Source: Sphagnum compactum (Eukaryota > Bryophyta > Sphagnopsida > Sphagnales). Taken from it: a DNA stretch of 64,000 nucleotides. Shown here in pieces: positions 11,697 to 22,815 of this stretch. The position numbers and the translations under genes are program-made. The notes under the pieces were generated by a model. It saw only the letters and a list, made by a program, of their open reading frames with translations. It was not told where the DNA came from and searched no databases. Position 1 is the stretch's first letter. The number at the start of each line of letters is the position of its first letter. The stretch lies in assembly GCA_965153455.1 (NCBI GenBank), contig OZ234502.1:11315495-11379494 (forward strand), read 5' to 3'.

Positions 11697-12284
11697 GTTT
11701 ACAAGCCCCAACAAATTGCCTGTAATCTAACAGATATTATTTCAATGCATGGTGGTGTCCACAAGCTGGAGGAAGCCAAGATATGTAAAGGCATTCCCAA
11801 CTTTCACCAAGTCCATTTATTATTCAGCGCCTCTGGGCCCAGACCAAAACTCCCCTCTTTAGTTGTAGACCTGTCTGTAAAAAGGAACAAGAACTAAGTA
11901 AGAACCAAGGCATACATACCAAAACACAATTCAGGTCCCTTGTAGAAGCATCGATAACCCTAGTTCACTACTGTTCCAAACCCCAACTGGATCCTCACGA
12001 ATGCACAAGGTTACTACGTCAACAGAGATACACAGAAAATATCAACACAAAAGAAAACCTTTATCAAACATCATGGAATCCATGATAGCTCCCCATGCAT
12101 CATGATTCTCTAGCAAATCCTTTCTCAAACAGCTATGCTAGTGTCATACCAATAGCCAGAATTTGTCTGCTTGAGGGTTCTCGCGGGGATGCACTAGATA
12201 AGCAACAGTTATATGTAGCAACAAGCTTAAGGACTGGATGTTAATTTGGTCTCTTGAGAAGTAATTAGAAGATGTCTGACTAGT

Positions 12285-12286
12285 AC
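12285..12286 (-). other. Splice donor after PAH-c stop
   Basis: On the minus strand TTTCCAAG is followed by GTACTA, 28 nt beyond the TGA. This matches the family pattern of a donor just downstream of the stop. Confidence 0.5.
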
Positions 12287-12314
12287 CTTGGAAACCACCC
12301 GGAGAGCCCATCGA

Positions 12315-12959
12315 TCAGGTTTCAAAGAAGAAGCGAAATCCTGCGATCAGTTCCGGGTGGTCGAGCTGGAACAAAGCGGTAACAATGGGCAGCATTTCGT
12401 CGTAGGTCTTCTCACCAGAGCACAGCAGGGCTACGCAGCACTCGAACTCGATGTACACATGCTCCTGGTTGATGGTTCGGAAGTAGATCTTCATGCTTGT
12501 AGTGTACGCGTACCATAGTTCTTTAGCCAAATATGTGATCTCGGTATCGGTCATCGGCCGCAACAGGCCCAGCTCCATATCCAGTTCTGTCTCTTCTTCC
12601 TCCGTGTCCTCTTCCTCGTCTTCGTCCTCTTCCTCCTCCGAGTCCTCCTCTCCCTCCTCCAAACAAACAAACAAGATCCTAGAACATAAAACGCAGACGT
12701 GAAGCATATGAAGAAGAAAAGAGAAAGCGTTCATCCAGATTTCCAGTTTTGCACTTTCCGCCGCATCCTGCTTCATTGCGGATACAAACAACCATTGAAG
12801 AAACAAACCAGCTGCTGGAATGCAGAAGCCATACGTGAAGAAGATAGAGAAGAGAAATCGCGTGATGCTGCAATTCGCTTCTGCCACGCTCTTGGATAGA
12901 AACACTTGCAACTCACGAGGACTTAAGAGCAAGTCCAGCGACATATTGCAGAGCCCCAT
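12315..12959 (-). CDS. PAH-c: type II single-PAH protein, 214 aa
   Basis: Residues 145-214 form a PAH domain: KELWYAYTT, YFRTINQEHVYIEFECCVAL, SGEKTYDEMLPIV, ALFQLDHPELIAGFRFFFET. PAH domains bind short amphipathic helices of transcription factors in SIN3 co-repressor complexes; no HDAC-interaction region is present here. Residues 101-127 are almost all Glu and Asp. Residues 31-60 and 77-100 are hydrophobic. These could be membrane segments or a non-coding stretch that happens to be open, although copy B keeps the same frame and PAH-a shows a related one. The ATG at 12959 is the first in the frame, about 100 bp past a TTATAG word in the leader. The gene converges on PAH-b. The PAH region is well supported; the N-terminal third and exon borders are not. 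Confidence 0.7.
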   Translation of the reverse strand: MGLCNMSLDLLLSPRELQVFLSKSVAEANCSITRFLFSIFFTYGFCIPAAGLFLQWLFVSAMKQDAAESAKLEIWMNAFSFLLHMLHVCVLCSRILFVCLEEGEEDSEEEEDEDEEEDTEEEETELDMELGLLRPMTDTEITYLAKELWYAYTTSMKIYFRTINQEHVYIEFECCVALLCSGEKTYDEMLPIVTALFQLDHPELIAGFRFFFET

Positions 12960-13200
12960 GATGCGAAGAAGAGAAAGAAAAAGAAAAACAACAAGAGAAA
13001 ATGAATGATGAAGAGCTGCTGCTCCGTTTAAGGACTCCTTCGTTGATGGGTGGAAGCTCGCGCGCGGCTATAAGGACTACTTGGTCGATGAGTGCAGCGA
13101 GAGCAGCGACAGCTGGTTGTTATACACGCGACGGAAGGACGGATATCGACGTCTGCGGTGGAATGTACTTTTCCAGCTTCCACCGTTGGCATTGTGCAAA
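12960..13200 (-). promoter_or_regulatory. Type II PAH leader upstream of PAH-c
   Basis: Read on the minus strand it holds, in order, GTCCGTCCTTCC, ACAACCAGCTGTCG, a CTTATAGCC word (possible TATA-like element), CCACCCATCAAC, CCTTAAACGG and GCTCTTCATCAT. The same order occurs at 5440-5875, 40363-40600 and 22676-22815. Confidence 0.6.
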
Positions 13201-13369
13201 TTCTGAAATTAATGGTTCAATGGAATTTTTATTTATCGAAAGTTACATATGCATAACCATCCCTAATGAGAATCTTCACACTCTGATTGGAAATCAGGTT
13301 ACGAGTTCAAAGCCATAACCGATTGTAGTAGTGTTTTCTTAATTGATGAAATTTTGCCAAAAAGAGAAG

Positions 13370-13373
13370 TTAA
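13370..13373. other. TTAA deletion junction in copy A
   Basis: Copy A reads GAAG-TTAA-TAATATTAG. Copy B has TTAA at 40775-40778 and again at 42347-42350, with 1572 bp running from after the first through the second. Copy C contains sequence related to that extra segment, so copy A most likely lost it by recombination between the 4-bp repeats. Confidence 0.65.
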
Positions 13374-14162
13374 TAATATTAGAACCTCATGAATATGAAA
13401 AAAAACTTTGGATTTATGGAATGTATTTTAATAGTTAAATTAATCGTTAAACTTTAATTTAAGCTTCACTTTGAAAATGTGACTTCATCATTATTTACAT
13501 CAATCTGAAATTCAATAACATGAACATGAAAAGTGTGCCTTTTCATATCCATGTAGGTGGCTAGGAGAAAAGAAGGAAATAATTATGAGGAAAGGAGTGA
13601 CCTAGTTATTAGGAAAGAAATAAGGTAATCCATGAGAAGGTACATGTTACATTTTCATATTATTTTTGAAAAAGTATTGAGATAATGATTATTTAAATAA
13701 TATTTTGAAAATTACATACATAAATATATACTAGAACTTGTGACCAAGGATTTTTTTTTGGATTAAATGAAATATATTTTAATAGTTAAATAAATTTAAA
13801 ATTGGATTTAAGCTTCACTTTGAAATTGTGAGCAAGAGATAAGAATAATGGTAAAGGAGACGAAAGTTTATTAATTAAAAAATATACTGAATATCTACCC
13901 CATTTTATTTCCCTAATATTAATAATATGTTTCCATATCGTTTCCAATAGTTCATCATGTGTCAATCTTAATTTTGATTTTACTACATAACACATTAGAC
14001 ATGAAAAGGCACATGAACTAGCATGTGTTTTTTCATGTTATTTTTCGAAAAGGTATTGAAACAATATTTTTGAACACTTCTTCTTTCAATTACATATCAA
14101 CATATGGACCACTTGAAACCATAACCTCTGAATAAATCCAAAGAATATACAACATTGACAAC

Positions 14163-14185
14163 TATATATATATATATATATATAT
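14163..14185. repeat. (TA)n microsatellite
   Basis: A pure TA run of 23 bp. The copy B counterpart near 43140 is shorter and interrupted by a C. Confidence 0.95.
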
Positions 14186-14898
14186 CCCTGTTGGTTGGTG
14201 AAAAAATCATTGATAATGATGATGCATGTTATTAGATTCACATTAAAATTGACTAATGACGTTGTAAGGATATATTAATCAATGTTTTTCAATTGTATTT
14301 TTGATCCATGGGATTCTCAACTGTGATGATTAATTGGCATCATTATGTGGTTTTGGGGTTTAATTAGTTGATGAAACTTGGGCCTGGTATGTTTTTTTGT
14401 TTTTCCCTGGCTAATTTTTGCCAAATGGCAACTTGCTTTTTCAAAATGGCAGAAATTAAAGTGTTTTGTAGGGTTAGTTGCCAAATTTCGAAATACACAT
14501 ATATTCTCAGATTCTACATTAACTTCCCAATAGGTAAATGCTTAAATATTTTTATAGCCAAATATGGCTAAATGCTTTGATAGAAGATCACCAGTTCAAC
14601 CACACACAAAAAACCCTTCTACTTGGCACCTATAGATCTATAACTTTTCAATGGAGGAGGGAATTTGGGTAATTACATTACTAAAAATATCACCACTTTA
14701 AAAATATTGGCAACCACAAATTTCAATAGCCACAATCTCAAACACCTCTATTTTACATAAAGTGTGGGGCAGACATGGGACTTTTTTTAAATTTTAAACC
14801 GATTTACCCATTCACTATATTGGAACCAGTGATTTTTGTTTTGGATTTGTGAAGTGGGTGGGTTAGCAACCATGCACAAGAGGACCAAATACCGTAGC

Positions 14899-15150
14899 CT
14901 AGGGTCAGTTTCCACATTGAGAAAATGAATTATTATCATTTTCCAAAAAATAAATTCATTTTTAATTTTAAAATATGTAATTTTCCATCATCCACTATAA
15001 TATTGTGATATGAGTAGTGAAATTATATGGAGTGTAGCCTACAATAATTATGATGATTTTCAACATGTCAACTTCATATTATCACAAAATTTCATTTCAC
15101 TATTTTGAGAATCATATAATGACTAAATTGACCTTAGGGTAAGGTAGCAA
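14899..15150. repeat. Dispersed repeat, copy 1 of 3
   Basis: It starts with CCTAGGGTCAGTTT and includes ACAATAATTATGATG. It recurs at 43868-44115 (within copy B) and, more diverged, at 56936-57180 behind the PAH-f leader. The sequence contains an imperfect inverted repeat around GTAGTGAAAT and ATTTCACTA. No coding capacity is evident. Confidence 0.7.
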
Positions 15151-15519
15151 AATTCTGCTAGAGGTTCAAGTGGTCCTAAGTAAAAAAAAATAGGATTCCT
15201 CATATAATTTGGTGAGTTGTTTCAACTTTCTCTCTAAATATGGCAACTATAGATTTTTTTTCCTCTCATAGCATGTGCCAACTTGAGCCCATTTTTCTGA
15301 AAAAAATAATTTGTACCTTGCGCACCTTTCTTTTTTTTCCTTGCTCGATTCCAAAAATTTGCCCAAAAATAAGCACTGATTCCAACTATGAAAACCTGTG
15401 GTGACTATGCCCCAGGATAGAAGATTCAAATAGAACATTTATCATGTTGTAAAGTCACCCAAAATATTTATATTCGAAGGGCCAAGAATAAATTGTTTTG
15501 TGTTTTAGCAAGAAGCTTT

Positions 15520-18469
15520 TGAGGTGATTTTTTAATTAAAAATTTGGGACAAAATATTCCATTTTCAGATAATTGCACATCACCTTTGGATGAATTTTAA
15601 TTTTTAAAAAAACAAAATGACTGGTGGTCACTAGTTAGCTAAATACTGACCATTCAAATGCATTTAGGTAACTAATAGCCACCAAATGCCTATCGTAGTT
15701 ACCTAGTTACACGACAGCCACTTACATTACCTACCTACTTCCCTAGGATAGTTACCCATTTACAAATATGTAGTTAAATAGTGTGAGTAAATAGAGGGGA
15801 TACCTGGAATACATCACCAAGGCGAAACCACCTTGGTAACATAGTTGTGGTATTACAACCATCGCTTGCCATAATGATTTCCAATAGATGGTGAATTGGT
15901 GATTGCTGAGTCACATAATCCCCTTCGGCTAGAGTGAGAGTGAAGAGCTTCCATACATGTCTTCCCACCCAAAGGGCAACTGCTAAGAGCACCATGGTGG
16001 TGAGTAATGTATTCAATTGTCATGTGGGCAATTATTCACTCCCACCCCCTTTGGATCATCCTGGGCAGTAATTGGAATTACTTTGCAGCATGATTAGAAG
16101 GTGAAATTCAAAATTGTGGCCATCTTAACATTACATTGTTCTATTGGGAGTAGTTTAGGTAAAGTCCACACATACAGCTATGGGTATCATACATGTTTAC
16201 AAAATTTTGAACAGAGCTGATTATGTTTTTCTCAATCATATTTGATAGTCTTTCTCAAATAAAGGAATTATAATTTCATTGATTTCAATTGTGAAATGCC
16301 TATAAATCTTTTGATCCAGTTTTGTTTCACGCCCAATATGGCTTTCTTTTTGTTCATTGAGTTGGATAAGATTATTTATGTTTCTCTAATGACAGATTCA
16401 TTTATTTGGTACATGCATTCATCGATAAGGGTGTAATCTTTCATGCCAGTACCATCATATAATTCACCCCCCAATTATGTATGCAATGTATCATTATAAG
16501 TGGCCTTGGTCATCATCGTGCAAAAATCATTTATCAATACACCAATGTTTTTCACCATTAGAAAAAGAATAGACCCAAAGCAAGCTTCATTTGCTTTATT
16601 CAACTATCCAACCTTTTAAGAATCCGACTATTTAAATTCTTGAAACAATCACAAACTCACTATGTACAGGCTATTACATATACCACCAACAATTTGATCT
16701 AACCATGTGCATTCCAGACACTTCAGCCACTATGGCTTTAGCATTTATCCATTTCCAAGTGCATTTCCCTCCATGACTGTGTTACAGGTAGCAAGCCAAA
16801 TTTTCATTAGTGTTATAACATGTTGTCTTTGATACATGCAACCTAGTTATGACAAACAAAGGACCTAAACCCTGAGCAAAATTTTATTTCATGGGTGACA
16901 TTTGGCCACTTGGTGAAAAATGTACACAAAATTTAATATAAAACAAGTATTATTTTTTAAGAACTTTTCTGTTACCAGATTTCCAAAAAAAAAAAGTACC
17001 AGATTTTTATGTCATGTTGCTATAGATAGCCAGCAATACAGAAGGATGCTCACATTCTTTTACTTTCATATGGTCCATTTATAGCCAAATTTGGCTACTC
17101 CATTTTATGGATGATTACCACCTTAGTCCCATCACAAAATTGTTAAAAAGACACCAAATGGGGCAATTGTGCAGGATTTGTATTTGCAAATAAATGGCTG
17201 TTACCAATTAAGGGGATACATCCTGCTTTGAATCTTATTTATGGGAATTCACAACGATTACGCATCAATCAATTGCTCAGCTCCTATTCCATATACCTAC
17301 AATAAATGCAGATTGATTGCCCATTAAATAGTTGTTGAGATCCACATTACCCACAGTTTATGCATGAAACTATTTGCTAAAAATTTCCACCAGAATGCAA
17401 TAAAAAGTACATACCTATCTTGAGTAGTTATTTGATTTAAAAAATAATCTGCAGTTCCCTATGTGAACTTTAGCATGTGACCTTTGCAATCTAGTGATTT
17501 TTATGTGGCAAATTTTCGCCAATTTGCTAAATACAGTTGGAGACAAGCTTGGAGATTGAATATGTTTATTCAGCAAAAATTCTCCATAAAATGCAAAATC
17601 AAAATCAAAAGTAACATTGTTGCAAACTATGACTAAATTTTTTTCAATTCACTTTGGAGACCCTCACTTTAAACATATCCATGATCCATAACTTTGTACA
17701 TAAGATATTATATTTAACATCATCAATTCAATAACAACTTCATGTATTAGTGATTAAACACAATTTAATTGTATCCATAAGACAGTGGTAACCCCATGGC
17801 ATCCAGCATGACAGAGGAAATAGGGATTGAAGTACCCACCCATTTACTGTCATCCATACCCTTTTAACTAGATCATCTTGGCGCCTCACCAATCACCAGT
17901 TCTCAAAATTAGATTAGGACGGCAATTTTCTTAATATATTTTGGTGCACATGTGGTTTCTCACCAAGTCTATGATGTTGTGATGTTGTGATATTATTATA
18001 AGTTACTTGATTTGATTTTAATTTTGCAAGGGTTTCCAAAAAGAAAAAACAGTTCCAAAAAGTTCAATTCACGGAGTCTACTAACTTTTTTTTTGGTTTC
18101 CTTACTTTCTTTGGTAGTTATTAAAAACATGAATATTCCAACAAAAGCGTTTGTGCCATTTTTCATCCATGGGAGGAAAACCCCTAAACTGGATGAAAAT
18201 GATTGAAATTTAATATGCTTCAGTCAACTAGGCTACTAGCTAGTGGGGAAAAAAGAATCAAAACCCCATTGGGGTTCGTGGACACATCCACTGCTACTTT
18301 CTCATGTGAAATTGGTTTATTTTCCCAATGCACACGAGAAAGACTTAGCCATGTGTCACAAGAATGCATCCACAAACGTCATTGGGTGCTGTATTCTTTT
18401 TCTGCCCACCAGCTAGGAGCTTAGCTGAAAGAAGTACATTAAATTTTCATCTAGTTTAGCGGTCAAATC
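15520..18469. other. No recognisable gene; AT-rich
   Basis: I see only short open frames, including an 80-codon hydrophobic one at 15774-16016 on the minus strand with no identifiable domain. Words like GCCAAATTTGGC recur here and elsewhere in the window as fragments of a dispersed repeat. Confidence 0.5.
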
Positions 18470-18921
18470 CAGTGTTGGCCAGTTATTGATTTTTTTCCAT
18501 AATGATTAGATAGGGGTTTTCTTTTAAAACTTAGGTGTTGATTAGGTTATCAATCTTTTTGAGTAATAACTGCCGGTTATGAAAAGGGTAGGTTATCAAA
18601 TAATTAGTTGATAACCTCCAATTTTCATGTTGGTTATTAGATTATTATAAGGTTTTCTAACTTTATATTTAAATTTTTGAATTTTTTTCTATTTCTGTGT
18701 TACATCATAAACATGCTTCGCATTTTAGGCTTGATAACCTATCTAGGTGATAACCATTTCATCTGGTTAGGTTAATATTAAAATTTGAGGATGAATACCA
18801 AGCAATTAGGTTATTAACCGGTTACTAAAAATCAATATTCGCAACTGATAGGTTATCAATACCCAAGCTGATAACCAAGTCAAAACTCAATAACCAAATC
18901 CAGGGAGAACTGAACACACTG
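18470..18921. mobile_element. hAT-like MITE upstream of PAH-d
   Basis: The left end reads CAGTGTTGGCCAGTTATTGA. The right end closes with GAACACACTG. Flanking 8-mers GTCAAATC (18462-18469) and GTTATATC (18922-18929) agree at six of eight positions, a plausible aged target-site duplication of hAT length. The interior is packed with GGTTAT and ATAACC words in both orientations. No transposase frame is present, so it is non-autonomous. Confidence 0.65.
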
Positions 18922-18971
18922 GTTATATCATAGTTGTTTTAGGGAACAGTTTGCTTCAGCGTTCGCATAGG

Positions 18972-19012
18972 CTGGTCTTGAGAACGGACAAAAGGCGCGT
19001 TCTCAAGACCAG
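18972..19012. other. Perfect 15-bp inverted repeat with 11-nt loop
   Basis: CTGGTCTTGAGAACG (18972-18986) is followed after 11 nt by its exact reverse complement (18998-19012). It sits 250 bp before the PAH-d ATG. I do not see it upstream of PAH-b or PAH-f. It could be a protein-binding palindrome or RNA hairpin. Confidence 0.85.
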
Positions 19013-19039
19013 TAGGAACGTTTTTCAGAACCCTCCAGT

Positions 19040-19261
19040 CTTAAACATCATCTTTTTTCTTCATCTGGGTGTTTCGTTGCAATTGTTCACTCAAGGTAGT
19101 TCAAATTGGGAAGAAAGCACAACGGGAGCTTAGACAAGAGTGTTTAATATTTTTCTTCATCTTTGCGGGTCAGTTTATTTTCCAGGGATCTAGCCTATAG
19201 TCGGAAGGAAGAGCAGCTAGAGCTTAGACACAGATCCGCAACAACAACTTTCAGAGAAGAC
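19040..19261 (+). promoter_or_regulatory. Type I PAH leader upstream of PAH-d
   Basis: Two units of the type I leader repeat are visible, each with TTTCTTCATCT near its start (about 19050 and 19150) and (G)AGCTTAGACA near its end. Just before the ATG comes GATCCGCAACAACAAC then TTCAGAGAAGAC. PAH-b and PAH-f carry the same CAACAA-rich stretch, suggesting an unstructured 5'UTR. Confidence 0.6.
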
Positions 19262-19921
19262 ATGGCTGATCGCGAGTCCATCCCTTCCCAGCCGGCCGGT
19301 CCGGTCATGAATAGTTATACCATATCGCAGTACAACAAATTCGCACGGGTCTTCAGCGAAGCTGTGCAGCAGGAGTTCGCGCCCGATGTGAGGACCAGGA
19401 ACACATATCTGCGTTTCCTTGGGCTGGCCGCGGATTTGCTGGAGAAGCGTATCCAAACTACAGTGCAGTGGGAAGAGCTTGTGAGGGAGCAGCAAAGTTT
19501 GAGATTGAGGGAACAAGTCTTGACGCGGCTTCTAGACTGGAAGTGGTGGCTCCTTCTAAATTGGGCCATTTGCCTCGACCTCCCGCTGGACGACGGGGAT
19601 AGAATGGGGCTGGAAATGCTGGCACAGCGCAGTGAGGAGAGGGACAGGGAGAGGGCGAGCACTCCCCCGGAACTCTACGAACAAGAGGCCCGTCGAGCTG
19701 TAGTCCACGAGTTGGATCAAGCCCCGTATCTGGTAAGCCGAATGAAGGCCCGCTTCCAAGAGAGAAACCAGTATTACTTGTACCAAGCGTTCCTCCACAA
19801 CCTCACTATGCACCAGAGGGGTGAGAAGACCGGAGACGAAGTGATACACGCTGTGGCCGCCATGTTCCAGACCGAGCACGCGGACTTTCTATTCGAGTTC
19901 CGCAATTTCCTGAAGCTGTGA
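19262..19921 (+). CDS. PAH-d: type I two-PAH protein, 219 aa
   Basis: The intact frame encodes two PAH domains. The first, residues about 20-108, contains YNKFARVFSEAVQQEF, TYLRFLGLAADLLEKRI and a W-rich third helix, with about 12 extra residues (around QQSLRLREQVLT) compared with PAH-f. The second, residues about 153-219, contains VSRMKARFQERNQYYLYQAF, RGEKTGDEVIHAV and FQTEHADFLFEFRNFLKL. A charged Arg/Glu linker joins them. The frame opens 33 codons earlier, but the ATG at 19262 is preferred because ATGGCTNATNAG also starts PAH-b and PAH-f. In SIN3 such domains bind transcription-factor helices in the nucleus. No other SIN3 region is present, so its role is inferred. The coding region is GC-rich against AT-rich flanks. 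It is one of two clearly intact members. Confidence 0.85.
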   Translation: MADRESIPSQPAGPVMNSYTISQYNKFARVFSEAVQQEFAPDVRTRNTYLRFLGLAADLLEKRIQTTVQWEELVREQQSLRLREQVLTRLLDWKWWLLLNWAICLDLPLDDGDRMGLEMLAQRSEERDRERASTPPELYEQEARRAVVHELDQAPYLVSRMKARFQERNQYYLYQAFLHNLTMHQRGEKTGDEVIHAVAAMFQTEHADFLFEFRNFLKL

Positions 19922-19948
19922 TCGGATTTTCTGGTGACAGTTTCTAAG

Positions 19949-20203
19949 GTATATTCCAATACTTACCTTTCAACTAGAAGAATTGATTTTCTGGTTAGGC
20001 GCGAAGGTGCGGGTGTACATGCTATGATTTCTTACAGGAGTATGTCTTTCATAGGCTTGTGGGTGCTCATAGACTGCCTTGCTGGTTGTGAAAAACTTTG
20101 ATTACGGAAGTGGTTGCTCTCTTGGAAGCCATGCTCATTGATTTGTTTTCTATGCTCAGTTATGCATGCAAGCTTATGCAGTTTATGCACTGTTCTGGTT
20201 TAG
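19949..20203 (+). other. Inferred 3'UTR intron of PAH-d
   Basis: TTTCTAAG is followed by GTATAT, 27 nt after the TGA. A pyrimidine-rich TGTTCTGGTTTAG ends at 20203. Both borders align with those proposed for PAH-b (7989-8253). The donor is under 50 nt from the stop, so by the usual distance rule it should not trigger nonsense-mediated decay. Confidence 0.55.
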
Positions 20204-22675
20204 AAGAGACGGATCAAAGGCACCCGCGTTCAGTTACAAAGAACCTGCACGATCGGTAAGAGATGTACCGCTTTTAAGTTCGTGAACTCGTTGCATTTTA
20301 AAGAAAGTTAAGCGGGCTTTGTGGGTTGGCGGGCGCAGCGGTGCTGCGTAGATGCAAGCAATGTCTCCTATGAGTTTTTGATCGAGTGGGAACTGACGCA
20401 GTTGGAATGATGTAAGTGATTCTGGTTTTCTCCCCACTTGTGGACTCCTTAATATCTCTCTGGTTGCTGCAGCTTTACAGGTTGTTGCAGGTGAGGATGT
20501 GGAAAAAACTTATGAACATTGATCGATTTTGCATACATTTCAGTATTTTTTGGTTGCAGATCATTGAGACTTCTAAAAAACTCATGGACATTGATCGCTA
20601 TTGCATTTATTTTAGCTTCTTCGTTTTGGGATCTCTTTGCATCAAATATGTCAGTTTAAGGTCTTTCAGTTATTTCTCAAGTCTTGCTATGTCTGCACGG
20701 AGCTGCATGATGTGCTTCCTACTTTGAACTTCACATGTGTATGTTCGCAAAGTTGCTTTTGTCACATGAGTTGTTGTACATCTTGGATAAGTGCATCACA
20801 CATGATCCACACCATCTTGTTTGCAGCCAGGGTTCACTTAGAAGTGCTGCTTATATCTGTCCTCACTAGCCAGACCAAGTAAAAGCATTGCATTGAATTA
20901 TAGGATGGTGATCCTCATGGCTAGTTAGCATATTGAGAGGTTTCAAATCTTTTGAAGTGCTAGGTTACATCACACAGTCCAGACCAGAAAAGCTCAGAGC
21001 TTGAGATTGTTCAATCAACAGAGAGTTCACCTTGCCATGCATACAAGTTATAGTTTGTGCATTTAGGTCTTTTCTGTCAAGCTTTCCTTCTCTTTTCTAC
21101 AAAACATACTGCACATTAATTTCTTCTCTCATGTAGTTGGCCAGTGATCTTATGAGTCTTTGGAACCTGGTATAGCCATGCTCTTTTTTTTTCAATTTGA
21201 TCTGCAGACTTGCGACAACATTACCATGTTGTCATGCATTTATGATAACAGTGCAGTCCAAAGACTAGATGCGCATCTACATGATATCTAGATTCTTCCT
21301 GGATTATATGAATCCATGTTTTGCTTCCAATTTTATTATTGGTTTCCATTCTTACAAGAGAATGTACATGTATACCATCATTGCCCAGTTATGATCCAAG
21401 ACTTGTTCAAGGGTGCACATGCAAATTATTTTGTTGTTTTAGGTGCTGTTCATGCCTAGACTTAGGAATTTTTGTATTTCAACTGTGATAATGTATGTGT
21501 GGATGTCTTTCTGTGCATGAACAGACCTCACATGATTTTTTGGTTTGCAGCTCTGGCCATAACCCTAACTGGGCTCAGCTATTGCATGGCTGGCGGAAAC
21601 ATTTCACTATTGAAACAGTTTGCAGGATTACACTGTAATGCATTCATGTGACTAAATAGAATTGGGAAGTCCTGCAATAACAAAAAAACTCAGTAATTAT
21701 TTCTTGCGTTGTAAGTAAGTCTGTAGATTTTGAGTTTCCAAAACTTATTACATTGTCTCTGCCTGGGAGTGGGGCAGAGGAATAATGTCTAGTAACACAA
21801 AGCTACCACAAAAGTAATATGTTTTTAATATCCCTAACGCATTGTTTGTTTGCAGAGAGTTCCAGTAGAATATATCCACTTTCTTAATTTTATTATTTTC
21901 CTACAACAACCCATCTAATGGTTTCCAGAACTTGGAAACCTGTTTTCCAAGTTTCCCTGAGAGATTAAATTTCATACTTAACCTCAATAGGTATCAAAAG
22001 AGCCTATTTATTCTCATGTTTGGAAATGTGATATCATCAGATCAGTAGTGCAGACATCCCTAGGTGGCACTCCCGCATAAACTAAGAAAATTAATTTTAA
22101 AAATCACTCCTCATTCACTAAGCTTAATTGAAAGCAAATTGCTGATTTCTGAGACATGATTTCCTTCACATTATCGATAGTGTGTCAAGATTGTTGGTTC
22201 TCAAAACACAAATTCAGTTTCTCAGTACTGCAAATTTATTGATTATAAATGACAATTGTTAATATAATATATCATATTAACAAAATTGCTGAAATGGTTT
22301 AGGTAGTCTGTTGCATTGATCTGCACAATCTATTAAGCTGGTTGTAGTAATTTCCAAAGAGAAAATTCTATGAAATATTTGTGCTGGATAGAATCTCTAA
22401 CTAGTGTCATTTTCTGGCCCTGAAATTCAGATGATATTTTATGTTGTGCAGGACAAAAGGAAGTCTAGTGCACACTGCAACATCAAACCTACCACAGCAT
22501 GGATCGATTGCAATCTCACATTTCACAAGCTATTTCCTCATGCAACACAAGAGGACAGTACAAGGCATTGGAGGACACTTGTGAGAATTCGAACGATAAC
22601 GTCCTTCAATAGATTAAGATGAATTAATTCTTCCAGATCTCTACACGAGAGAGAGAGAGATTTACAGCTTCTAGC

Positions 22676-22815
22676 GTCGTACTGGACCCCATGATGTCAA
22701 GACATGAGAATGCATCATAGAAAGAGCTGTTAAAAGACTTGGTTGATGATTGGAGCGCGGCGACAACTGTTTGTCATGTACACAAAAGCAAGGACGGACA
22801 TCGACGTCGGCGACA
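22676..22815 (-). promoter_or_regulatory. Orphan type II PAH leader
   Basis: The minus strand reads, in order, GACGTCGATGTCCGTCCTT, ATGACAAACAGTTGTCG, ATCATCAACCAAG, AGCTCTTTCTATGATGCATTCTC and CATCATGGGG. This is the type II leader order, but no PAH gene follows on the minus strand. The collinear position in copies A and B is occupied by PAH-c and PAH-e, so the gene was probably deleted here. Confidence 0.6.

Larger units (their letters stand above)
8559..15519. repeat. Segmental duplication, copy A
   Basis: This block is collinear with 35684-44487 (copy B). The offset is 27125 at the left end, 27121 at about 10455 and 27401 at about 12288 after the tandem array. In the first 300 bases I counted about nine differences, near 97% identity. 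The left edge is sharp at GTTTCTTTCCCAG and the right edge falls near 15519. Copy A lacks about 1.57 kb present in B at 40779-42350. Confidence 0.92.

Noticed and set aside
12493-12702. Serine-rich plus-strand frame
   Set aside because: It is the complement of the Glu-rich linker of PAH-c; poly-Ser here mirrors GAG/GAA codons.
13270-13320. AGTTCAAAGCC resembling a tRNA B box
   Set aside because: No A box at the right distance and no cloverleaf; I found no convincing tRNA gene in the window.
15774-16016. 80-codon frame with hydrophobic start resembling a signal peptide
   Set aside because: No following domain, splice context or relative in the window; absent from the duplicated block.
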